A DNA stretch of 64,000 bases, from the NCBI RefSeq assembly GCF_900187185.1, contig NZ_LT906465.1, positions 2,542,001-2,606,000 on the forward strand. The letters run 5' to 3'. Positions 9,638-17,893 of the stretch are shown in pieces. Source of the stretch: Chryseobacterium taklimakanense. Lineage in GTDB: Bacteria; Bacteroidota; Bacteroidia; Flavobacteriales; Weeksellaceae. A program made the translations under genes and the position numbers. Under the pieces are notes generated by a model that ran no database searches, was not told the DNA's origin, and saw nothing but the letters and a program-made list of their open reading frames with translations. Within the stretch, counting starts at the first letter, position 1; every line of letters begins with the position of its first letter.

Positions 9638-10765
9638 TTAGCAGATGCGTTCCAGGAAACGGTTTTTTCTTTTTTTTATATGACAGTGAACATCTGAAAT
9701 GACTTTCTTTTGTACGTAGGAAGAGTTCATAAGGCTCAACAACCCCATATAATTCAGTTCAAAAGCAACCATGTCTCCCACTTTATAGTTTTTGTAGGAA
9801 TTTTGCAGATCCAAGACCAACATATCGCTGCTTTGCCCCACAATTTCGAGGTTTTTATTGACGGGCTTAATATTGTTGGGTGACAAATCCAACAAACCAA
9901 TGTCCACAATGGCCCTTTTGGTATTTTTTATTTTTTTCAGGTTATTAAAATCTTTTTTTTCTCCGGTGAGGTTCGTCCCTAATTTCCCTTCAGGAATATT
10001 GGGTTTTTCTTTAATCTCAATAATTTCGGCGTTCAGTTTAAAGACATCGTGATGCATGCCTTCAATAAGGGAATCGTCATAAACATTGGTTCCAAAGAAC
10101 AAAGTTTCGCCAATCCGGAAATGGTTGATATACGGTGGCATTTCGCCGTTCAATAGCAACGGTATAGCCACAGATGCACCGCCCGAAATATAGGGAATAT
10201 GAACGTCGAACGTCTTTTCTATTTCTTGTTTTGATTCGTGAAGCAGTTTCATTTTGTCGTAGTCGGGCAATACGCCATTCATACAGCAAAGATTGGTGCC
10301 GATTCCCACCACTTCTATATTAGGAAGTTTCAATATTTTACCGAAAAAATCTAAAAGCCTTTCCCGAACGACACCTTCCCGCAATTCACCCATTTCAATC
10401 ATTATAACAACTTTATGAAATTTATTCAGCGACACTGCTTTACTGGACAATAAAGACAAGGTTTCTACTTCCGTATTAAAACTAACATCTGCATATCTTA
10501 CAACATCTTCTACAAAAGTAAGAGGAACAGGTTTTATGTAGACGATTTGAGCATCCGGGTTTAAGGCTTTTATTGTTTTTAAATTTGAAATTCTGGAATC
10601 GCAGAACTCATCAATGGGCAACGAAAGCACTTCTTCGAGAAAAGTTTCGTTTGCGCAAAGCACTTTAGTTACTACGCTCCATTCTATATTTTTTTCAGCA
10701 AAAAAACGATTAAGATAGTTGAAATTCTCCCTTAGTTTTCGTCTGTTGAGTGTTACTATTGACAT
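9638..10765 (-). CDS. alanine/ornithine-racemase-like PLP enzyme (fold type III)
   Basis: 375 residues. The N-terminal TIM-barrel type PLP domain has the Schiff-base lysine in SVVTKVLCAN (Lys34), and GGASVAIPLLLNG near residue 190 forms part of the phosphate-binding region. The set TKV, GTNLCCMNG and RIGETLFFGTNV resembles ornithine racemase and YhfX-type proteins more than catabolic alanine racemase, and the C-terminal beta domain is short. It probably interconverts L- and D-forms of a basic amino acid. The ATG lies 56 bases inside the upstream GNAT gene, so the two are coupled. Exact substrate is inference. Confidence 0.8.
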   Translation of the reverse strand: MSIVTLNRRKLRENFNYLNRFFAEKNIEWSVVTKVLCANETFLEEVLSLPIDEFCDSRISNLKTIKALNPDAQIVYIKPVPLTFVEDVVRYADVSFNTEVETLSLLSSKAVSLNKFHKVVIMIEMGELREGVVRERLLDFFGKILKLPNIEVVGIGTNLCCMNGVLPDYDKMKLLHESKQEIEKTFDVHIPYISGGASVAIPLLLNGEMPPYINHFRIGETLFFGTNVYDDSLIEGMHHDVFKLNAEIIEIKEKPNIPEGKLGTNLTGEKKDFNNLKKIKNTKRAIVDIGLLDLSPNNIKPVNKNLEIVGQSSDMLVLDLQNSYKNYKVGDMVAFELNYMGLLSLMNSSYVQKKVISDVHCHIKKRKNRFLERIC

Positions 10766-11204
10766 TTTTTTCGTTTGGCAGGCGCATTTCGAGATATTTC
10801 GAAGTGAAGCCTAATTTTTCGTAAAGGTATTTTGCAGGATTATCAGGTTCGCAATGCAGCGCAATAGCACCATCGCAAACCTTGATTGTTTCCTGCATCA
10901 GTTTTTTTCCAATTCCTCTCCCTCTGTACTGGTTGTGCGTGGCAATGTATACTAAAATGTTCTCCGGAATGTATCTTTGCATTCCTGTTTTATTTACCAC
11001 TACGGCGCCAACCATTACATCATCATCCATCGCGACAAGTAAATAACCCCCTTTTCCTGTTTCTTTATCATCAATATAATTGAGGGAAAGCATAATATCG
11101 TCTTTCGGATCGCCAAATTCTTGTAAATGCTCAAAAAGAAAATTAGCAACTTCGTGACGGTACGATAGCGGAATGTGTGTATTGGAAAACTTTATAATTT
11201 GCAT
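10710..11204 (-). CDS. GNAT-family N-acetyltransferase
   Basis: 164 residues. The acetyl-CoA binding motif is QYRGRGIGKKLMQE (about residues 91-104), followed by the usual PDNPAKYLYEKLGF segment of strand 5 and helix 4. It should acetylate an amine. It lies 15 bp after the Usp gene and overlaps the racemase gene, so the three form one operon. An amino-acid substrate related to the racemase product is plausible but not shown by the sequence. Confidence 0.85.
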   Translation of the reverse strand: MQIIKFSNTHIPLSYRHEVANFLFEHLQEFGDPKDDIMLSLNYIDDKETGKGGYLLVAMDDDVMVGAVVVNKTGMQRYIPENILVYIATHNQYRGRGIGKKLMQETIKVCDGAIALHCEPDNPAKYLYEKLGFTSKYLEMRLPNEKNVNSNTQQTKTKGEFQLS

Positions 11205-11219
11205 TTGTGTTCGTTATTT

Positions 11220-12131
11220 TTAGACCGGCATCATTGGATAAGGCATAGCAACATATTCCTGTGCGGGCGTAGCATCTTCTTCATTGCGGAAGAAAAAAAC
11301 TGGTCTTTTGGATTTGTAAACTATATTTTCAGTAAAATTATTTTTGAAGAGTTGGGTAAAAGATTTTTTCGTAGAAACATTAACCGCAATCAAATCTGAA
11401 TTATTCTGGTCTCCAAGTGCCAAAATATCGCTGTGGGGCTCCAAGGAAACTCTTAAATCCTCTTTAATAGCAGCAATTTTAGAATTGCTTAACTTTTCAC
11501 CAAGAAGTTGTACTTTATCTTCTAACTTTCGGATGTTGCTGTTACGCTCGAAAGCGTCAATAGCCACAAGACGAACATTGGCTTTATTCTTTTTGGCGAT
11601 CGGTATTACAGACTGCAGTTTATCTTCCACCGCCTTTACATTGCGAATGGGAAAAAGGATTTTTTCAAACTTTTCCTTATTGAAATTTTCAGGAATCGTT
11701 ATGACTGGTACCGCGCTGTTTGCGATAATCTCATAAGTATTCGAACTGATGAAGCCCGGTCTTCGTTTTGGATATTGCACAGGCATCAAAATGAGGTCTA
11801 TGTTTTTCTGATTGCTGTATTTCAGAACTTCTGTAGCGACAGATCCAATGGCGTGTTGGGCGATAACATCTTCATTTGTAATTTGACTCATCACCATTTT
11901 GAAAGTTGCCAACTGTTTTTCCGCAGATTCAATCATTGCGTTTCCGTGGAAAAAAAATTTTCCGCTTGATGCACTCCCCGTTCCCAACAATGAGTAAGGG
12001 ACCACATTAAGAACATGCACCTTAGCACCGTGACGGTTAGCCATCGCTGCAGCGATGTTCAGAAATTTTTCATTTTTACGGGTAAAGTCTAGGGGAATCA
12101 GTATATTTTTTATCGCATTATTCATCCTCAT
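11220..12131 (-). CDS. universal stress protein with two Usp domains
   Basis: 303 residues: Usp domain 1 (about 1-145, starting KNILIPLDFT) and a more degenerate domain 2 (about 146-285, starting FEKILFPIRN). Tandem Usp proteins are common in Bacteroidota; they bind ATP or act in stress signalling. It is the first gene of the usp-GNAT-racemase operon. Two in-frame ATGs exist (12131 and 12125); the first is used here. A -7 box and a regulator half-site lie just upstream, so it probably belongs to the AraC regulon. Confidence 0.88.
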   Translation of the reverse strand: MRMNNAIKNILIPLDFTRKNEKFLNIAAAMANRHGAKVHVLNVVPYSLLGTGSASSGKFFFHGNAMIESAEKQLATFKMVMSQITNEDVIAQHAIGSVATEVLKYSNQKNIDLILMPVQYPKRRPGFISSNTYEIIANSAVPVITIPENFNKEKFEKILFPIRNVKAVEDKLQSVIPIAKKNKANVRLVAIDAFERNSNIRKLEDKVQLLGEKLSNSKIAAIKEDLRVSLEPHSDILALGDQNNSDLIAVNVSTKKSFTQLFKNNFTENIVYKSKRPVFFFRNEEDATPAQEYVAMPYPMMPV

Positions 12132-12143
12132 AAAAGTTTAGTG

Positions 12144-12151
12144 CAAATGTA
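12144..12151 (-). promoter_or_regulatory. -7 box of the usp operon
   Basis: TACATTTG on the minus strand (TAnnTTTG) ends 12 bases before the first ATG. It overlaps the TATACCA operator element at 12147-12161. Confidence 0.6.
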
Positions 12152-12200
12152 AAATATACCATACTTTTAGTGTGGGAAGATTTAAGCGGATGATGGTATA
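12147..12200. promoter_or_regulatory. TATACCAT ... ATGGTATA operator pair at the usp promoter
   Basis: TATACCAT at 12155-12162 is mirrored by ATGGTATA at 12193-12200, i.e. an inverted pair with 30 bases between. The left element is part of a 15-base match to 9535-9549 at the araC-like promoter. This supports control of the usp operon by the AraC-family protein. Confidence 0.6.
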
Positions 12201-12284
12201 ATTTACAGCTGTGAGAAATAAAGACTTCCTATCTACCAGCGTAACCTTAAAACCTCGCGAAATTACATTATTATTTAGGTTATC

Positions 12285-12292
12285 TATATTTG
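12285..12292 (+). promoter_or_regulatory. -7 box of the CNNM/CorC gene
   Basis: TATATTTG, a TAnnTTTG match, 41 bases before the ATG at 12334; divergent from the usp operon. Confidence 0.55.
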
Positions 12293-12333
12293 TGCATAGC
12301 AAATTCGCTCCTTAGGAAGCAAAAGATTATTAC

Positions 12334-13617
12334 ATGGAAATATTGATTCTATTCTTACTGATATTATTAAACGGCATTTTCTCAATGAGTGAAATTGCGT
12401 TGGTATCCGCAAAGAAATTCAAACTTGAAAATTTGGCTAAAAAAGGGAGCGCCAATGCTAGAAAAGCAATAGCACTCGCCGAAAAACCGAACACATTTTT
12501 ATCCACCGTACAGATTGGCATTACCTTAATCGGCATCTTAACAGGTATTTACAGCGGCGATAAAATTACTGAAGATGTGAAAGTATACGTTTCGAGGTTG
12601 GAGCCACTGCAGCAATATTCTGATTCAATATCCGTGGTGTTGGTACTGGTTGTATTAACATTTTCTTCCATTGTTTTGGGCGAACTCATTCCGAAAAGAA
12701 TAGGCCTGATTTTTCCGGAAAAAATTGCCGTGATGATGGCCAAACCTATGACATTGCTTTCCACCATTGCAAAACCGTTTATTTGGTTGCTTACCAAGAC
12801 CAATAATTTTGTCCTTGGTATTTTCGGTATAAACGAAAAAAATGACGGACTGGTAACCGAAGAAGAAATAAAAGCCATGCTGCAGCAAAGTGTGGAAGGT
12901 GGTGATGTGAAAATAATAGAGCAGAATATTGTTGAGCGTGTATTCGCATTGGGAGACCGACGTGTGCGCGAACTCATGACGCCAAGGAAAGACCTAATTT
13001 ATTTCGACATTACCGACGGTTTGCAGATGATTAAAGAAAAAAGCAATATAGAATCCCATTCGATTTATCCTGTGGTAGATAAAAACCTGGATAATTTGAT
13101 AGGATATGTATCTGTAAAAGAGCTTTTTTCAAAAGTTACTGATTATGAAGAATTTCAACTAAAGCCATTTATAAGAGAACCACTATTTGTGCATGAAAAC
13201 ACTGCTGCTTACCGGGTTTTGGAACAGTTTAAAACTAAAAGAATACACTATGCATTTGTTGTTGACGAATATGGCTCCCTGGAAGGATTGATTGCGATGG
13301 ATGACTTAATGGATGCCTTAATAGGTGATGCAACCGAATATGGACAAAGAGACATGCAGATTTCTGAAAATACGGACGGCAGCTTAATATTGGACGGTCA
13401 ATTTTCCTACTACGAACTATTGCAAAAATTAGAATTGGAAGATGAGTATGAACCCGGTGACTATAGCACCGTGGGTGGCTTCCTCATCTCCCAACTGCAA
13501 CATTTCCCAAAAGAGCGAGAAGAAGTTTTTTGGAACGATTATGTCTTCACCGTACTTAAAACTGATAAGAAAAGGATTGAAAAAGTGAGCGTAAAGCCTG
13601 CAGCAGACCAGACTTAG
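12334..13617 (+). CDS. CNNM-type membrane protein with CBS pair and CorC domain
   Basis: 427 residues. The order is a DUF21/CNNM transmembrane domain (about 1-190, starting MEILILFLLILLNGIFSMSE), a pair of CBS domains (about 200-330; TPRKDLIYFD, VDEYGSLEGLIAMDDLM) and a C-terminal CorC/HlyC domain (about 345-425; GDYSTVGGFLI). Family members transport Mg2+/Co2+ or modulate such transport; the old label hemolysin is misleading. Transcribed divergently from the usp operon with its own -7 box. Confidence 0.9.
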   Translation: MEILILFLLILLNGIFSMSEIALVSAKKFKLENLAKKGSANARKAIALAEKPNTFLSTVQIGITLIGILTGIYSGDKITEDVKVYVSRLEPLQQYSDSISVVLVLVVLTFSSIVLGELIPKRIGLIFPEKIAVMMAKPMTLLSTIAKPFIWLLTKTNNFVLGIFGINEKNDGLVTEEEIKAMLQQSVEGGDVKIIEQNIVERVFALGDRRVRELMTPRKDLIYFDITDGLQMIKEKSNIESHSIYPVVDKNLDNLIGYVSVKELFSKVTDYEEFQLKPFIREPLFVHENTAAYRVLEQFKTKRIHYAFVVDEYGSLEGLIAMDDLMDALIGDATEYGQRDMQISENTDGSLILDGQFSYYELLQKLELEDEYEPGDYSTVGGFLISQLQHFPKEREEVFWNDYVFTVLKTDKKRIEKVSVKPAADQT

Positions 13618-13651
13618 TGCAAAACCATCTCAATTTTAATATATTTAAAAA

Positions 13652-14576
13652 TCACGATTTAAAGCGGAACGGAATTTCCTGCTGGACAGCACATACCTTC
13701 TTAGCCTCTGAACCCTCTTTATTTTTTGCATCTACTATTTCAGGTTCCAAAAAATTAACTGCGTACACATACGAGTTATTTTTCATCACCCGGTTGTAAC
13801 CGTGCTTCCGTAACGCTTTTCCCAATTTGTTTACAGAAGCATCCGAAATATTTAGATTTGCCCGGCTTGTTATCATTTGCAGAATTTGTGTGGTGTTTAA
13901 AAAGTACTGGGCGGTTTCTTTTTCTGCACTTTCAAACCAAGTCAGCAACAACTCTTCCTCCGGACTTCTCAACTGATATTGTTCATTATTCGCATTGATT
14001 TCTTTGATTTCCTCCTGGTTGAACCAGTGGCGGAAGCCTTGTTTTGAGTTTTAAAGCCTGAGAAAAAACTTTGTTGATGTCGATTTCGTGGGTGTATTCG
14101 ATATGCTCCACCTCGAAGCAAAGAAAACGGCGTGAGCCGGTGGTATCGTTCAGAAACTGGGCAGTGTTTACACTGCCGGCAAAAGATGCCCTTCGGGGCA
14201 TATTTTCGTTGTTGTGACCGTAGGCTTTTCTCATTCTGATGTGCGTTTTGGTGATAATTTCCTTAAGCGTTCCGATTTCTGTTTTGTTCAGGTTTTCCAG
14301 TTCGTCCAGGTTGATGAGCATACATTCTGCCAAATGAATGAGAGTATCTTTATTGCTTGGGTTAATGGTGCCGGAAAAGATGTACTCTTTCAATGGATTA
14401 GGCATGAGCTTTTCTATCCAGGTTGTTTTTCCCAATCCCTGTTTTCCGGAAAAAACGATTACGGTCTGGTTTACCTGTTTCTCGTCCAGTACGCAGGCTA
14501 CCATTGCCACAAACCATTTTTTGAAGCAGGTTCGCCAAAGTTCCTGCTTTGTGGTGATCTTCCAACAACAGTTCAT
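13652..14576 (-). pseudogene. virulence-associated E (VapE) protein, 5'-truncated and frameshifted
   Basis: Two adjacent frames are one broken gene. The upstream frame (13986-14576) has the VapE P-loop GKQGLGKTTW, Walker B MLINLDEL and FAGSVNTAQFLNDTTGSRRF. The rest of the same protein (FRHWFNQEEIKEINANNEQ, then LRSPEEELLLTWFESAE) is in another frame and ends at 13652. The frame change falls at an A-rich run near 14041-14047. VapE proteins are D5/primase-like ATPases of phages and integrative elements. The N-terminal part is missing; integrase sequence stands in its place. Confidence 0.8.
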
Positions 14577-14997
14577 CTGTTCCTACAAATTCTTTGAACT
14601 TATTCACCTGCGCCCGATACACAGTATAAGTGTTTTCAGATATGGTTTCGCGGATGTTCTTAAGTGTTTTGTCTGCATACTCAAAAAAATTAACTGAACT
14701 GGAACCTACAAGGGCCTGCTTCAATTTTTTGGCAGTTACATTTTTGGTTTTTCTTTCTTCATCCAGAACCTGAATAGAAGCATCGGCAAGTTTGGAAGCC
14801 AAAACGGCATTCATCCTGGTACTGTTGGGATAATTCTTTTTTACTTTCTGCTTGTCTTCGTCCCAATGCTGTGCTTCAAGTTTTATTCCGGTAGAAATAA
14901 ACTTGGCTTTTCTGTCTTTAATTAATCTGATGTAAAGCGGACATTTGCCGCTTTTGTCTTCCTGGTGGGTTTTCAGGATAAATTTCAATGTAGCCAT
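14560..14997 (-). pseudogene. tyrosine integrase, 5' remnant only
   Basis: From ATG 14997, about 140 residues read as the N-terminus of a Bacteroidota tyrosine recombinase: arm-binding domain (LKFILKTHQEDKSGKCPLYI, then TGIKLEAQHWDEDKQKV) and the start of the SAM-like core-binding domain (TYTVYRAQVNKFKEFVGTDELLL). The catalytic domain (R-H-R-Y) is absent. After about 14575 the DNA is VapE sequence in a different frame, so the long reading frame to 14398 is a chimera. This is a deletion scar of a mobile element, not a functional integrase. Confidence 0.8.
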
Positions 14998-15241
14998 TGT
15001 ATAAAAATTTAGGGTTAGTGTCTGCATTAAAAAATGCGACAGAAAGGATATTTATACGGCTCAATTTGGTACCAATACCGTGAAATAAAAGTATAATATT
15101 TAGTACAACAAATGCTTAATTTGGTTGCTTTTTGCTGCTTTTGTTTAAAAAGTAGAAAATTTTAAAGTGCCTGTTCATCGGCATTTGAAAGAAAAATTGG
15201 TATTTTGCCTGAATAATTCATATTTTTACAAAAATTTAAAA

Positions 15242-16675
15242 ATGTCCGAGATTAAGCAGTTCTTAACCCCTAAACAGAAGGCTTTAGCAATAAATCTTGA
15301 CCATAATATATATGGTACTTTTGCCGAAATTGGAGCCGGACAGGAGACTGTAAGGCATTTCTTCAGGGCGGGCGGCGCATCAAACACCATTGCGAAAGCA
15401 ATGTCTGCATACGATAAGGATTACAGTAACTCGATTTACGGTAAGGAGGAGAAAAACAGATTTGTAACGCAGAACCGTCTTAAAAAGATGCTGAAGCACG
15501 AGATAAAACTTATCGACGAGAGATTGGATAATACAGAAACGCCGAACCGACGTTTCTTTTCGTATGCCAACACAGTAACCACCATCAATTACCATAAAAC
15601 CTTCAAAGGTCACGGCTGGGTTGGGATTATGTTTCAGCATTCGCCGAATGGGGAATACAGCGAGATTCTCATTCACGTCAGGTTCCGGGAAAATGAAGCC
15701 AGTCTGCAGCAGGAAACTCTTGGTAGTCTTGGTGTAAACCTGATTTATGGGGCGTTCAATCTTTATGACAATCCGCGGGAACTGATAAAATCACTTTACG
15801 ATGATATTTCAGTAGATAAAATTGAGATCGATACCATTCATTTTGAAGGCCCGGCTTTTCCTTATGTTGACAACCGTTTGATGTCGCTTCAGCTTGTAAA
15901 AAAAGGAATGACGGATGCCGTGATTTTCAATTCAGAAGGTAAAAATATGCTGCCGGCTGATATTCTTTATAAAAAAGATGTATTTGCGGTGCGTGGAAGT
16001 TTCAGGCCGGTCACACTGGTTAATACCGATATGTTCGAGCAAGGCTTGAAGATGTTCCTGAAAGATACGGAGGGCAAGCCCGAAGATACTGTCATTATTT
16101 TCGAAATTACGACGTTTAACCTGCGTGCGACCGGTAAGATTGATGAAAGGGATTTCCTCGACAGGGTGGATGTGCTCGCCAAATTGGGCTACACGGTGAT
16201 GATTTCAAATTTTGCAGAATATTACCGCCTGGCAGAATATTTTACGACTTATAACATCCGTTATTTTGGCGTCGCAATGGGCGTTAATAACCTGCAGATG
16301 GTTTTTGATGAAGAGTATTATGAACACCTGTCAGGTGGTATTTTGGAGGCTTTCGGTAAATTTTTCAGGAAAGACATGCGGGTTTACCTCTATCCTTATA
16401 AAGATCCTGAGACCCACGAATTGCTGACCTCGAAAAACCTGAAAGTAAACGATAATGTGAAAGAGCTATATAAATATTTTATCGCCAACAGGAGAATTGT
16501 GGATATTGTAGATTATAATCCTGATTTTTCTGAAATTTATTCACGTGAAGTCCTTGCAAAAATCGCGAAACACGAAACCGGCTGGGAAAACCAGCTGCCC
16601 GAAGGCGTTGCCGAGATGATCAAGGAAAGGGGGCTCTTTGGCTATAAAGAAACTATACAAATCGAAGAATTATGA
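15242..16675 (+). CDS. conserved Bacteroidota protein of unknown function
   Basis: 477 residues from the ATG at 15242 (MSEIKQFLTPKQKALAINLD); an upstream in-frame ATG at 15167 adds 25 unlikely residues. Recognisable conserved segments are GTFAEIGAGQETVRHFFRAGG (19 of its residues shown in domain databases as highly conserved in Flavobacteriia) and TQNRLKKMLKHE. Databases label such proteins inconsistently (nicotinate-nucleotide adenylyltransferase or TonB receptor). I see neither a signal peptide nor a nucleotidyltransferase HxGH motif, so no function is assigned. Its stop overlaps the start of the GAF gene (ATGA), so the two are coupled. Confidence 0.8.
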   Translation: MSEIKQFLTPKQKALAINLDHNIYGTFAEIGAGQETVRHFFRAGGASNTIAKAMSAYDKDYSNSIYGKEEKNRFVTQNRLKKMLKHEIKLIDERLDNTETPNRRFFSYANTVTTINYHKTFKGHGWVGIMFQHSPNGEYSEILIHVRFRENEASLQQETLGSLGVNLIYGAFNLYDNPRELIKSLYDDISVDKIEIDTIHFEGPAFPYVDNRLMSLQLVKKGMTDAVIFNSEGKNMLPADILYKKDVFAVRGSFRPVTLVNTDMFEQGLKMFLKDTEGKPEDTVIIFEITTFNLRATGKIDERDFLDRVDVLAKLGYTVMISNFAEYYRLAEYFTTYNIRYFGVAMGVNNLQMVFDEEYYEHLSGGILEAFGKFFRKDMRVYLYPYKDPETHELLTSKNLKVNDNVKELYKYFIANRRIVDIVDYNPDFSEIYSREVLAKIAKHETGWENQLPEGVAEMIKERGLFGYKETIQIEEL

Positions 16676-17121
16676 GCGAGCTGAAAAAAAGACTGCTGTC
16701 TATCATAGAAAGTCCAAGTGCAGACACCAATGCCAAACTTGAAAAAATATGCCATCTGTTGGATCAGGAGATTCCTTATTATAACTGGACGGGTTTTTAT
16801 TTCAAAAATGGCGATAAGGATGAATTGGTTTTGGGGCCATACGTTGGTGCGCCAACTGATCATACAGTCATTCCTTTCGGAAAGGGAATCTGCGGACAGG
16901 TGGCTATTTCCAACGAAGCTTTTGTTGTGCCCGATGTTCATGAGCAGGATAATTATCTTTCCTGTTCAGTGGATACAAAAGCTGAGATTGTGGTTCCAAT
17001 CATCAAAGACGGAGAAAATATCGGACAAATTGATATCGATTCGCACCAGCTCAATCCTTTTACCGATGAAGACAGAGAGCTGCTGGAATGGCTTTGTGAA
17101 AAGGTCGCTGGGATTTTATAG
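16672..17121 (+). CDS. GAF-domain protein, free methionine-(R)-sulfoxide reductase-like
   Basis: 149 residues, a single GAF domain. YYNWTGFYF, LVLGPYVGAP and KGICGQVA, then YLSCSVDTKAEIVVPI, follow the fRMsr (YebR) pattern. Of the three redox cysteines of E. coli fRMsr, the second (Cys74, GICG) and third (Cys98) are present; the first position is Asp63/His64. Yeast-type fRMsr works with the latter two, so activity on free Met-R-SO is possible. Alternatively it is a sensory GAF protein. Coupled to the upstream unknown gene by a 4-base overlap. Confidence 0.75.
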   Translation: MSELKKRLLSIIESPSADTNAKLEKICHLLDQEIPYYNWTGFYFKNGDKDELVLGPYVGAPTDHTVIPFGKGICGQVAISNEAFVVPDVHEQDNYLSCSVDTKAEIVVPIIKDGENIGQIDIDSHQLNPFTDEDRELLEWLCEKVAGIL

Positions 17122-17123
17122 GA

Positions 17124-17846
17124 TTAATTAATTTGTGCGAGTTCCGACAGGTAGTTTTTAACTTTGGTTAAATGCGTGCCATACCATGAGAACGCTTCGC
17201 CATCAACAATCATAATTTTTGAGTTTGGGAATAAAGTCTCAAACTCTTTTTTATGTTTTTCCTTAAACGGATAAGGTTCCGTAGAAAGCAAAATGTATTC
17301 AGCATTTTTCAAATCTTCTGTATTGATTTTGGGATAACGTTTCTGATTGTCGAAAATATTATCGAAGCCGATTTTATTTAAAATATGATGAATGAAAGTG
17401 TCTGAACCTATCGTCATATAAGGATTGTTCCATATCAGATAGGCTGCTTTTTTTCTTTTTTCGGTATTTAAATTTCTGAAAATATTTGAAATTTCGCTGT
17501 TAAATTTCTCAGCCAGATCCTGTTTATGGAGTTTGCCGCCGAGTTCAGTGAGGAATTTTTCGTTGTCTTCCAATGTTTCAATATCGGTCACCCAAACGTT
17601 GAAATCCTGCATCAGTGCTTCAATCTGGTCTTTCTGGTTTTCCTCCTTATTGGCAATGATCAGATCCGGCATCAAGGATTTAATTTTATCAAGATTAAGG
17701 TTTTTCGTACCGCCAACAGTTTCAATTTCGAAAACCTTTTCTGTAGGATGTATGCAGAATTTAGTACGACCAACGATTTCAGTTCTATCTAAATCAAAAT
17801 CGAATAAAGTTTCTGTGATCGAAGGTACCGTCGAAATAATTCTCAT
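17124..17846 (-). CDS. BtuF-like helical-backbone metal/cobalamin receptor
   Basis: 240 residues from the ATG at 17846 (MRIISTVPSITETLF, the usual BtuF N-terminus); a start at 17858 adds four residues. It has the periplasmic-binding fold of class III: VGRTKFCIHP, GGTKNLNLDKIKSLMPDLII and YLIWNNPYMTIGSDTFI. Relatives bind vitamin B12 or iron chelates for ABC import. No signal peptide is visible and no permease or ATPase gene is adjacent, which is odd for a periplasmic receptor and may mean a cytosolic or re-purposed role. Confidence 0.75.
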   Translation of the reverse strand: MRIISTVPSITETLFDFDLDRTEIVGRTKFCIHPTEKVFEIETVGGTKNLNLDKIKSLMPDLIIANKEENQKDQIEALMQDFNVWVTDIETLEDNEKFLTELGGKLHKQDLAEKFNSEISNIFRNLNTEKRKKAAYLIWNNPYMTIGSDTFIHHILNKIGFDNIFDNQKRYPKINTEDLKNAEYILLSTEPYPFKEKHKKEFETLFPNSKIMIVDGEAFSWYGTHLTKVKNYLSELAQIN

Positions 17847-17893
17847 AAGCTGAAGCACTGTTTTCAGCCATAAAATTAATAAAATAAAGAGAA

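Noticed and set aside
14398-15027. 209-aa apparently intact integrase
   Set aside because: The last ~70 codons are VapE sequence read in the wrong frame; it is a chimera across a deletion junction.
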